From Triglochin maritima (Eukaryota > Streptophyta > Magnoliopsida > Alismatales > Juncaginaceae): a stretch of DNA of 64,000 nt. The translations under genes were made by a program, and so were the position numbers. The stretch spans positions 29,059,621 through 29,123,620 of the forward strand of contig OY821784.1 of NCBI GenBank assembly GCA_963682175.1. Direction: 5' to 3'. Positions 23,015-33,747 of this stretch are shown here, one piece after another (position 1 is the first letter of the stretch; each line of letters starts with the position of its first letter). The notes below the pieces were generated by a model. That model was not told the origin of the DNA, made no database searches, and saw nothing but the letters and a program-made list of their open reading frames with translations.

Positions 23015-24065
23015 CAACTCAGCTGCCAGTTCAGCGTGCAGTCAGCCAAAACTTCTGCGCGGGGAAAAGTAAATTACGAATTATTGGGTGCGACGGTTCA
23101 TTTCCCGAAATCACGATTAGACGGTTAAACTTCACGTACATCATTAGCGGCACGACAACATTCGAGTAACTTTCCTCCCAAGTCTTCTCCTTTTCCATTC
23201 CCCATTTCAGCCGGAGTTCCTTTCCAGACGCTCATCCAAAACATTCATTCCTGTTTTAGTCGAACGAAAATTATAACCAGGCGAAAATGGATCCTTCTCT
23301 ACCTGAAACCTCCATCGCTCCTGAAATTGTAGCCGCGCAGGTGTTGTGTCAACCACGTTTTTTCTGTTTCATTTTAAGGTTCATTATTGGTCTCTAACAA
23401 TTTTTTTGGTGGTTTAAGGGAAGCACGTACTACTTCCGCAAAACCAAGTGCGGTTTCACGGCCCTTCACAAGCAGTTCGACCGGATGAAGGAGGAGGAGA
23501 AAAATGTCTTCCAACGGACGCCTTTCGGTCACTTCCTCTCCTTTCCTCACGTCACAACTGACAACGAGATACTGGGTTGGTTCGTCGAACACTTCGACGC
23601 CACTGAAGTCGGTCTGAGAATAGTCACTGCGGTGGTCCCATTTACGGTAGAAGACGTCGCCTTTCTACTTGGACTAAGAGCACATGGGCAGAGAGTGGAT
23701 ATGGAAGCAATGTACGTAGAGAAACGTGACGGGGTGAACCTCGACAACACCCAACTACTGGGTCATCTTACCGCCACGAGCAAGATGGGCGACGAGGAGG
23801 AGCACGTCTGACTCCTTATTTCTATGATTTTCAATCATTTTTTGTTCTTCGATGGATCACTGCGAAGTAAAGCGTGGTACACGAAGCACCTTAAGAACCT
23901 CAAGCGCCTCAAGAGATATGCGTGGGCAAAAACGGTTCACACTTTCTTGGTTGAAGGACTGGAGGAAGCCCAACGGGACCTCTCGAGGAGGAGATTGTAA
24001 GGGAACTTCTCTATGAAGCAGTGCTACGTGTATGGTTGCGTTGCCGTATTACAAGTAAGCATCTT

Positions 24066-24765
24066 GGTCCGGAATGAGTGTTGTGTCAGTCCGGAGTAGT
24101 GTTGGTTTATGTCCGGAATAAGTGTTTTGTCTGTCCGGGATAGGTCTTGTGTCTGTCCGGAATAGTGTTGTCTCTGTCCGGAATAAGTGTCTTGAGGTTA
24201 TCCGGGAAAAGTGTTACGTATGTCCGGAATAGTATTTTATCTGTCCGGAATAAGAGTTGCGTCTGTCCGGAATAAGTATATTGTCTGTCCGGAATAGTGT
24301 TGCGTCTGTCCGGAATAAGAGTTGCGTCTGTCCGGAATAAGTATTTTGTCTGTCCGGAATAGTGTTGCGTCTGTCCGGAATAAGAGTTGGTTTATGTCCG
24401 AATAAGTATTTTGTCTGTCCGGAATAGTGTTGCGTCTGTCCGGAATAAGAGTTGCGTCTGTCCGGAATAAGAGTTGTGTCTGTCCGGAATAGTGTTGCGT
24501 CTGTCCGGAATAAGAGTTGCGTCTGTCCGGAATAAGTATTTTGTCTGTCCGGAATAGTGTTGCGTCTGTCCGGAATAAGAGTTGGTTTATGTCCGAATAA
24601 GTATTTTGTCTGTCCGGAATAGTGTTGCGTCTGTCTGGAATAAGAGTTGTGTCTGTCCGGAATAGTGTTGAGTCTGTCCGGAATAAGAGTTGCGTCTGTC
24701 CGGAATAAGTATATTGTCTGTCCGGAATAGTGTTGCGTCTGTCCGGAATAAGAGTTGTGTCTGTC
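24066..24765 (+). repeat. Intron-borne GTCCGGAATAAG tandem array, copy A Ulp1 gene
   Basis: About thirty units of 18-24 bp, each holding GTCCGGAATA followed by AGAGTTGCGTCT, AGTATTTTGTCT or GTGTTGCGTCT, fill the second intron of the Ulp1 gene. Larger blocks of three to four units are themselves repeated. Confidence 0.9.
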
Positions 24766-25269
24766 CTGGGGAAGTTATGTTTCTGGTTTTTAACTCATTC
24801 ATGTTTTCAGGTGTGGCTTTGCGAGAAGTTCAAATTGGGGGATCCCCGGTCAGCATTTCCACGGTTCAAGTGTTGGACGGAAATGTTTAGCAGACGCCAA
24901 ATCCTTAGAAAATGGGAAGATCGAGACATCAACTTGTCCCGGATTTACTCGGGTCAATTTGAGTTGAAGGGCACCCCAAAACTCAGTGCACGGGAGCATT
25001 CACTGTTGTCAGAGGATCAATTTCCTACTGCAGAAGCAACTCCCGCAGCAAAGGTTGTCTTGAAGGAAACACCTTCAACATCCACTCTACCAAGGGTACA
25101 ACTCAGTGAATGCAGCATTCCATGTGACCCACTGCTACAAGAGTTGGAACTTAGTGAGGTGAAGACGAATTGGCTGCGAGCCGAAGCAGCACTTAGGGAG
25201 GCGACCGTTAAAATTAACAACCTGGAGGAAGAACTCCGGATCTCTCAAGAAGAGTGTCGTAGGCTGAGA

Positions 25270-25950
25270 GTCCGTGGGGAGGAGGAAGAGAGTGAAAAGA
25301 GGGAGGAGGAAGAGAGAAATAAGAGGGAGGCGGAGGAGAGGGAAAAGAGGGAGGAAGAGAGAAATAAGAGGGAGGCGGAGGAGAGGAAGAAGACAGAGGA
25401 GAAAAAGAGGGAGAAGAGAGAGGAGGAAGAAAGGAAGAAGAGGGAGGAGCAAGAGAAGAAGAGGGAGGATGATGAGAAGAGGAGGGAGGAGGATGAGAGG
25501 AATAAGATGGAGGAGGATGAGAAGAAGAGAAGGGAGGAGGATGAGAGGAATAAGAGGGAGGAGGATGAGAGGAATAAGAGGGAGGAGGATGCGAGGAAGA
25601 GGAGGGAGGAGGATGAGAAGAAGAGGAGGATGAGGAGGGATGAGGAAGAGAGAAAAAAACGGAGGGAGGAAGAGAGGAAGAAGAGGGAGGAGGATGAGAG
25701 GAATAAGAGGGAGGAGGAAGAGAAGAAGAGGAGGATGAGGAGGAAGAGAGAAAAAAACGGAGGGAGGAAGAGAGGAAGAAGAGGGAGGAGGATGAGAGGA
25801 ATAAGAGGGAGGAGGAAGAGAAGAAGAGGAGGGAGGAGGAAGAGAGGAATACGAGGGAGGAGGAAGAGAAGAAGAGGAGGGCGGAGGAGGAGGAGAGGAA
25901 CAAGAGGGAGGAGGAAGAGAAGAGGAGACAGCAGGAAAGAAAGAGGAAGG
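25270..25950 (+). repeat. Purine-only coding tract (Lys/Glu/Arg), copy A
   Basis: The sequence is almost entirely G and A on the plus strand, in GAG/AAG/AGG codons, and encodes the charged coil of the Ulp1 protein. Internal blocks such as GAGGAGGATGAGAGGAATAAG recur, so slippage and unequal exchange are likely. This is where copy A lost frame. Confidence 0.8.
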
Positions 25951-27101
25951 CTGTGGTATCGCTACCGCTTTTGCACCCTCAAAAAATGTGGACCATTAAA
26001 CCACGCTTGCGCACAGAACATATAGACGAAGCGCAAAGCAAATCTGGCCAAGATGAGGCACAGAAGAATGCCGCAGAACAACAAGAAGAAATAAAGGAGG
26101 CCGAAGAAGCCACCACAAAAACAAAAGGGGCCGAAGAAGCCAGTGAAGAAATATACGAGGCCGACGAAACAGCGAAAGATGAACTGGCCGCCCATGTTTC
26201 GTCCACGAGGCCCGATGTGGATGCGACCGCCTTGAGAACGCTGACCAATGATGAGGTACGTTGTTTATTGAATGCAACGGCTCCCGAACGAGAAGCCAAA
26301 TATATTATCTGGAGGGGTGGTCTGAGCAATATCCGCAGGGGTGATCTGAAGCAAATGATTTCGGCAAAAACAGAATTCACCAACGAAACTATTGATGGCC
26401 TAATTGAGGTACTCCTCAGAAGAGGAGGGCAACATAAGGTGGTCTGCTTATCATCCTTCGAATCGGAAATGATTGTGGAGGGACAGGGAGAAGATATAAG
26501 GAAAGATTATTTACTCCCAAATATTTAAGGAATAAATGTGGAGGAAGTCATCATCGCACAGCCATGCTGTTTGGCCGGCCACTGGACTCTGTTCGTTGCC
26601 CACGGACCTCGATCAGAGTTCATTCAGTACAACAGCCTCTCCCGCACACTTAAAAGAGGTGACAATCCTAACCGTTTAGTCGGAACTCATGAATGCACCG
26701 CGTCTAAGATAGCGGGATTCTGGCGAGGGTTGTTGAAGGTCGATTGACCGCTGAGAGTTGAGAGGAAGGGTAGCCAACGACAGCAACCGGGGAGTAACGA
26801 CTGCGGGCCATACGTTTTGTACTGGATGAAGCGTTTGATGGAGAATGCTGATCCGACTCAGCCGAAGCAGAGCAAGGTTATTCACAGTTTTAGAGGCGAT
26901 TTGGCCAATTTCTTACTCGAAGACTCTGGGATGTGCGATCAACAATAAACGACTCTGGATGTTTTAATTTTTTTTTACAAAGTTATACATGTATACATGT
27001 TAAAATTACATAGACTATTTGAATGATTTATGAATACAATGACATTTGGTGTTGGGTTAAATTATCAATACAAGGACATGTATAAATTATCAATACTCTT
27101 A

Positions 27102-30100
27102 AACCGGACAACAAATACACCTATTCCGGACAGCAAATACACTAATTCCGGACAACAAATACACTTATTCCGGACAGCAAATACACTTATTCCGGAAAAA
27201 ACTTAATGTTCCGTTTCTGGACAAAATTTATTCTTAAACCGGACAACAAATACACTTACTCCGAACAACAAATACACTTATTCCGGACAGCAAATACACT
27301 TATTCCGAACAACAAATACACATATTCCGGACAACAAATACACTTATTCCGGACAGCAAATACACTTATTCCTGACAAACTTTTTGTTCCGTTTCGGGAC
27401 ACACTTTATTCTTAAACCGGACAACAAATACACTTACTCCGAACAACAAATACACTTATTCCGGACAGCAAATACACTTATTCCGAACAACAAATACACA
27501 TATTCCGGACAACAAATACACTTATTCCGGACAGCAAATACACTTATTCCTGACAAACTTTTTGTTCCGTTTCGGGACACACTTTATTCTTAAACCGGAC
27601 AACAAATACACTTATTCCGGACAACAAATACACTTATTATGGACAGCAAATACACTTATTCCGGACAAACTTTTTGTTCCGTTTCGGGACACACTTTATT
27701 CTTATTCCGGACAGCAAATACACTTATTCCGGACAGCAAGTACACTTATTCCGGACAGCAAATATACTTATTCCGGACACACTTTATTCTTAAACCGGAC
27801 AACAAATACATTTATTCCGGACAACAAATACGCTTATTCCAGACAACAAATACACTTATTCCGGACAGCAAATACACTTATTCCGGACAAACTTTTTGTT
27901 CCGTTTCGGGACACACTTTATTCTTAAACCGGACAACAAATACACTTATTCCGGACAACAAATACACTTATTCCGGACAAACTTTTTGTTCCGTTTCAGG
28001 ACACACTTTATTCTTAAACCGGACAACAAATACACTTATTCCGGACAGTAAGTACACTTATTCCGGACACACTTTATTCTTATTCCGGACAACAAATACG
28101 CTTATTCCGGACAACAAATACGCTTATTCCGGACAACAAATACACTTATTCCGGATAGCAAATACACTTATTCCGGACAAACCTTTTGTTCCGTTTCGGG
28201 ACACACTTTATTCTTAAACCGGACAACAAATACACTTATTCCGGACAACAAATACACTTATTCCGGACAAACTTTTTGTTCCGTTTCGGGACACACTTTA
28301 TTCTTAAACCGGACAACAAATACACTTATTCCGGACAACAAATACACTTATTCCGGACAAACTTTTTGTTCCGTTTCGGGACACACTTTATTCTTAAACC
28401 GGACAACAAATACACTTATTCTGGACAGCAAGTAGACTTATTCCGGACAACAAATACACTTACTCCGATCACACTTTATTCTTAAACCGGACAACAAATA
28501 CACTTATTCCGGACAACAAATACGCTTATTCCGGACAGCAAATACACGTATTCCGAACAACAAATACACATATTCCGGACAACAAATACACATATTCCGG
28601 ACAGCAAATACACTTATTCCGGACAACAAATACACTTATTATGGACAACAAATACACTTATTCCGGACAAACTTTTTGTTCCGTTTCGGGACACACTTTA
28701 TTCTTAAACCGGACAACAAATACACTTATTCCGGACAACAAATACACTTATTCTGGACAGCAAATACACTTATTCCGGACAAACTTTTTGTTCCGTTTCG
28801 GGACACACTTTATTCTTATTCCGGACAGCAAATACACTTATTCCGGACAGCAAGTACACTTATTCCGGACAGCAAATACACTTATTCCGGACACACTTTA
28901 TTCTTAAACCGGACAACAAATACATTTATTCCGGACAACAAATACGCTTATTCCGGACAACAAATACACTTATTCCGGACAGCAAATACACTTATTCCGG
29001 ACAAACTTTTTGTTCCGTTTCGGGACACACTTTATTCTTAAACCGGACAACAAATACACTTATTCCGGACAACAAATACACTTATTCCGGACAAACTTTT
29101 TGTTCCGTTTCGGGACACACTTTATTCTTAAACCGGACAACAAATACACTTATTCCGGACAGTAAGTACACTTATTCCGGACACACTTTATTCTTAAACC
29201 GGACAACAAATACACTTATTCCGGACAACAAATACGCTTATTCCGGACAACAAATACACTTATTCCGGACAGCAAATACACTTATTCCGGACAAACTTTT
29301 TGTTCCGTTTCGGGACACACTTTATTCTTAAACCGGACAACAAATACACTTATTCCGGACAACAAATACACTTATTCCGGACAACAAATACACTTATTCC
29401 GGACAAACTTTTTGTTCCGTTTCGGGACACACTTTATTCTTAAACCGGACAACAAATACACTTATTCCGGACAACAAATACACTTATTCCGGACAAACTT
29501 TTTGTTCCGTTTCGGGACACACTTTATTCTTAAACCGGACAACAAATACACTTATTCTGGACAGCAAGTACACTTATTCCGGACAGCAAATACACTTACT
29601 CCGGTCACACTTTATTCTTAAACCGGACAACAAATACACTTATTCCGGACAACAAATACGCTTATTCCGGACAGCAAATACACTTATTCCGAACAACAAA
29701 TACACATATTCCAGACAACAAATTCACATATTCCGGACAGCAAATACACTTATTCCGGACAACAAATACACTTATTCCGGACAGCAAATACACTTATTCC
29801 AGACAAACTTTTTGTTCCGTTTCGGGACACACTTTATTCTTAAACCGGACAACAAATACACTTATTCCGGACAACAAATACACTTATTCCGGACAAACTT
29901 TTTGTTCCGTTTCGGGACACACTTTATTCTTAAACCGGACAACAAATACACTTATTCCGGACAACCAATACACTTATTCCGGACAACAAATACACTTATT
30001 CCGGACAAACTTTTTGTTCCGTTTCGGGACACACTTTATTCTTAAACCGGACAACAAATACACTTATTCCGGACAGCAAGTACACTTATTCCGGACAACA

Positions 30101-30430
30101 AATACACTTATTCCGGACACACTTTATTCTTAAACCGGACAACAAATACACTTATTCCGGACAACAAATATGCTTATTCCGGACAACAAATACACTTATT
30201 CCGGACAGCAAATACACTTCTTCCGGAAAAACTTTATGTTACGTTTCTGGACAAACTTTATTCTTAAACCGGACAACAAAGACACTTATTCTGAACAACA
30301 AATACACTTAATCCGGACATGGATGAATCGTAATCCGGACGGACATGGATGAATCGTAATCCGGACGGACATATAACGTAATCCGGACATACTTGTAACT
30401 TAATCCGGACATAAATACAACTTATTCCGG
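27102..30430 (-). repeat. Central tandem array of MULE copy A, about 3.3 kb
   Basis: The array is built from a 20-22 bp unit that reads TCCGGACAACAAATACAC on the plus strand; on the minus strand it begins GTCCGGAATAAGTGTATT. It lies between the 3' ends of the two MULE genes. A spacer containing TTTTTGTTCCGTTTCGGGAC and TTTATTCTTAAACCGGAC recurs and imposes a higher-order period. The first three higher-order units step by exactly 178 bp (27206, 27384, 27562). The frames that run through it are a by-product of the repeat, not genes. Confidence 0.92.
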
Positions 30431-30602
30431 ACAAACATACAACAAACCAAAATTACTTAAATATATTTGTCGTCATCAGAAATTAATTCACAAACGAACA
30501 AGCAAAGAAAGAGTTGAATCTTATGCAATAATACGGACAGACATACAATGACTTTCAACAAAATTACATAGGAATAATTACAACCAAGGACAAATACAAT
30601 AA

Positions 30603-33073
30603 TCAAGGAGGAACTCCCTCGTAATGCAAATTCATGTCCCAGTCATCGAAATCGTGATCCCCCGGTTTGGGTGCTGCAGGGTGTAACGGGGGTAGAACCT
30701 TATTCCTGATGATTTTCTTAACGTTACTTTTAATTATTTTCTCAGACAAAGAAATCCGTCGTTTGCTCGGCGGTCTGCCTTTCCGTCTTGCCTTATCCGG
30801 ATTGAGAACGGATGTACCATCGAACACAGGATCAGGTCGTTGCATACGTTCCTTAAGCAACTCAAGTGCCTCTACCGCCTGAAGATATCTGTCGTTTGAG
30901 TCGAAAGCGGCCTCGGCGATCCAAACCGCACGACCCATTATGTCGTCGTGGCGACGAAGCGCATCATTCCCCGTTATGCCACTTTGAAGGGGAAACTTGA
31001 CTCCATAGCTCCTTCAGATATCCTTCCTCCAACGGTGGACGATGTAAGACTCGGGGAGCAACGCGTTTGGACGTATTCGGGCAATAACAACATAAACGTG
31101 ACAACATAGGATGCCGACGTGATCAAACATTCTGCAATCGCATACCCACTTCTCATCTCTAATTTGCACTGTGAACCGTTTCGACAATGGGAGGATATGT
31201 GTCAATACATGTTCGGTCACGTTGAAGTGCAATGTGTCGTCCTCGTTGAACTCATCCTTGATGTCGCAGTACATCATCTTCCCAATTTCTAACTGCACCT
31301 TCTTAAAGACACCCACCGTATACAACTCGCCCAATTGCCTCTCGAATGGATATTTCGAAATCAATTGCGCAGCCTTATGCTCACAATCGAAATCAGACAG
31401 AGCTTCCTTCTCATACTTGTGGCGTACTGCGAGTTCGTATTGTTGAACGAACTGCTTAAGTGTCGTCCTTGATGTGAGGTACTTATCGAAGAAGGCGTTC
31501 ATACCCTCACTTCTCTGGGTTGATGTCATTCCTGCGGAAAAACAATCCCGCCAGAATGCAGGTACCCAGCGCTCTCGAATTGCATAAATGGATCGGAGCC
31601 AATTATTGTCGTGGAACTCGAAATCATATAGAAAACCCTGTCAATTCCGCTCGAATTCTGCCGGAGTCTTGGAATCGAATACACAGTTGTTGAGGTCAAA
31701 CAACGTATGCTCCCGGTACTTCGTGGGCAGCTTCACAGGGGCCTTATTCATTATGTGCCATATACAAAATCTGTGCCACGCTTTAGGGAACACAGTCCTC
31801 ACAGCCGCAGCTATGACGCCACATTGGTCTGTTATGATCGTCGGGGGGCTTGTATCTGCACACAACGCGATCAAGATAAAAACATATGTTAATCGGGACA
31901 AAAATAACGTAAACCGGACAGACGTCAAGGGTAAACCGGACGAGCAAAAAACGCAAACCGGACAGACGTAAGGGATAAACCGGACGAGCAAAAAACGTAA
32001 ACCGGACAGACGTAAGGGATAAACCGGACGAGCAAAAGACGTAAACCGGACAGACGTAAAGGGTAACCGGACAGGCACATAACGTAAAACGGACAAAGCC
32101 GGACAAAATAAAACACGTACCGTTCATGCACGTCAACCATGTTTGGAACAACCAAATGTAATTTTGTGTCGTCTCGGAAGAGAGGAGTGCGCAACCGAGT
32201 AGGACAGACTGGTAGTGGTGATTTACCCCCACAAATGGGGCAAAAGGCATGTCATACTTGTTTGTTATGTATGTTGTGTCGAAACATATTGCATCTCCAA
32301 AGTAAGAGTAAGCAGCTCGAGAACGACTGTCGGCCCAAAACACATTTCGAAGTGTGCCTTCGTCGTCCATATCCATTACGTAAAAGAAGCGGGAATCATT
32401 CTTCTGCATCCTGATGAAATAATCTTGGATAGCTTGCGCATCTCCTGGTCCCATTTTGAGGTTTCTAACCTCGTTCACAACATTCCTGCGAAACATAATT
32501 TTTATGACAAAGCTAAATGCGTAACTTCAACCAGGTTAAGTGGAGAATAAATAACGTTAGGTCCCGCTCGTTGAAAGACAATTTATCGTGACCTCCAGCT
32601 TCGACCACAAAAGATTGCATGGTCTTGGCGGCAGATATACCGACAGCATCATTGCACGAAATGCGTGCTCTGGCGGACTCCGGGACGGATCGTTTTTGTC
32701 GGAGGAAGCGCATCTGGTCTTCCGACAGCATGGCGTGGTTATGTTGGAGATCTACGTAGTTAATTACGTAGCCTCTGGATGGATTTCCGGAGACCCTGAT
32801 CCGAGCAGTGCACTCGACCCTACCGGATAACTTATGTTTTGGTCTACCTTCACCTTGGTTTCCCGGAGCATTACCCTCCTTGGAGCAAGTAAGAGTGGCC
32901 CGTATAACAACACCACGATCGTAATGAGATTGCCTTATCTTCACACCAAAACCACAGGAATCGGCATAGGAAACGTAAAATGCTTTGGCTTCTTCGAAGG
33001 AAGGAAAATACATCTTCTCTTGCGGGACGTTTGAGGCATGCACCGGCTGTGAGGACACATTAACGAGTGTCAT
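30603..33073 (-). pseudogene. FAR1-type MULE transposase of copy A, nonsense mutations
   Basis: The three exons have the same lengths as the open gene in copy B: 32556-33073 (518 nt), 32121-32485 (365 nt) and 30603-31855 (1253 nt). Exon 1 carries the FAR1 DNA-binding region (FPSFEEAKAFYVSYADSCGF, then GYVINYVDLQHNH). Exon 2 has CFDTTYITNKYDMPFAPF with the first catalytic Asp intact (codon at 32278-32280). Exon 3 has IITDQCG, the SEGMN Glu and the SWIM finger CDCRMFDHVGILCCH. Two stops break exon 3: TGG to TGA shortly after AEFERN (about 31640) and CGA to TGA after RWRKDI (31011-31013). Both are simple transitions, and the second fits CpG decay. Confidence 0.85.
31880..32098 (-). repeat. Tandem array in the second transposase intron, copy A
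   Basis: About nine units of 22-28 bp that read AAACCGGACAGACGTAAG or AAACCGGACGAGCAAAAAAC on the plus strand lie within the intron 31856-32120. The same intron in copy B (51691-51911) holds the matching array. Confidence 0.85.
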
Positions 33074-33254
33074 TACAGTACAGCAAAAAGGGAGGAAGAA
33101 GAAGGAAGGGTTCATAGGATCCGAATAAGGTAGCCAAAACATTTTGTATCTCCGTGAAGCGCCAAAAAAGAAGAAATGGAGGATGTGCTGATTTGAGGAG
33201 CATTAAATGCGATTGTGGACGTATCGGGAAAATAAAAGAAAAAGACAACATTCC

Positions 33255-33345
33255 GAAGTAAGTAGTACGCTTGTCCGGAATAAGTGTTCCAACTATGCGG
33301 ATTACATAGTAACTATGTCCGGAATGAGTCATGCGCTTGTCCGGA
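33255..33345 (+). repeat. GTCCGGAAT motifs inside the transposase-side end, copy A
   Basis: Several GTCCGGAATAAG-like words, in degenerate 20-30 bp spacing, lie upstream of the transposase start and inside the terminal repeat. Copy B has the counterpart at about 50420-50535. Confidence 0.65.
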
Positions 33346-33544
33346 AAAAAAGAGGAAAATGTGTAAAAAATTAGGTGACGTGAAACCCTAAGGGATCTTT
33401 AGTGGATCTCCGTTGAGCGCCAAAAGAAAAGGTGGTATCTCCGTAGATATGCATTTAATGCATGGGAAAGACAAATAAGAAAGACATCATTGCTCTGAGA
33501 AGCTTAGTGTACATGCTGACTGGATGCTGAATGGACAAAATTTC

Positions 33545-33594
33545 TCCGCCACGTAAGTAGCGTCAGTGACGCGCGCGTCTACTAAACATTTTCC
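33545..33594 (-). repeat. Terminal inverted repeat, transposase side, copy A
   Basis: Read on the minus strand it starts GGAAAATGTTTAGTAGACGC and continues GCGCGTCACTGACGCTACTTACGTGG. It matches the left end of copy B (GGGAAATGTTTGTTGAACGC) and, over the core, the other end at 22979-23010. Confidence 0.75.
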
Positions 33595-33747
33595 ATTTCA
33601 ATATCATCTCTTGCATTTAATGTTGGTGCGTTTAATGATGGTATTTTATTGTGCCCAATGCTTCTGATCACTCGTGATTGTAGAGAAATGCGAGTTTCCT
33701 TTGAAAACTCATTTTTACGTTGCTTTCATCAGAAAATTCCTTAACAT

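Larger units (their letters stand above)
23287..26948 (+). pseudogene. Ulp1/C48-type protease gene of MULE copy A, broken
   Basis: The exon plan is the same as the open gene in copy B: exon 1 at 23287-23340, exon 2 at 23419-24054, exon 3 at 24811-26948. Exon 2 has a 57-nt in-frame insertion absent from copy B that ends in TGA (23809-23811). It also has TAA at 23998-24000 where B reads a sense codon. In exon 3 the Lys/Glu-coding purine tract loses the frame between about 25630 and 25950. TAA follows at 26526-26528, then TGA at 26745-26747 where B has Trp. The C48 core is still readable: GHWTLFVAH, YNSL, QQPGSNDCG. The first intron of B is also conserved here, and the second intron holds a tandem array. 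Not expected to make a full protein. Confidence 0.8.
22962..33603. mobile_element. MULE copy A with Ulp1 and transposase genes (decayed)
   Basis: This is a Mutator-like element of 10,624 bp (22971-33594) flanked by the exact 9-bp duplication ATTTCAATA at 22962-22970 and 33595-33603. Imperfect terminal inverted repeats share the core GACGCGCGCGTC and CTTACGTGG. Two genes converge: an Ulp1-type protease gene (+) from the left end and a FAR1-type MULE transposase gene (-) from the right end. A large tandem array lies between their 3' ends. Both genes carry stops, so the copy is dead. Compare copy B at 50133-58072, which is inverted. Carriage of Ulp1-like genes by MULEs is known (Kaonashi-type in Arabidopsis, CUMULE in melon). 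Confidence 0.85.

Noticed and set aside
25214..25903. Long Ser/Pro/Leu-rich frames opposite the Lys/Glu coil (also 55211-55930)
   Set aside because: They are antisense shadows of the purine-only coding tract; CTC/TCC/CCT codons give open low-complexity frames automatically.
27206..30352. Many open frames through the central array of MULE copy A, with recurring protein words such as NKYTYSGQQIHLF
   Set aside because: They arise because the 20-22 bp and 178-bp repeat periods lack stops in some frames. There is no start context, splice structure or conservation outside the repeat.
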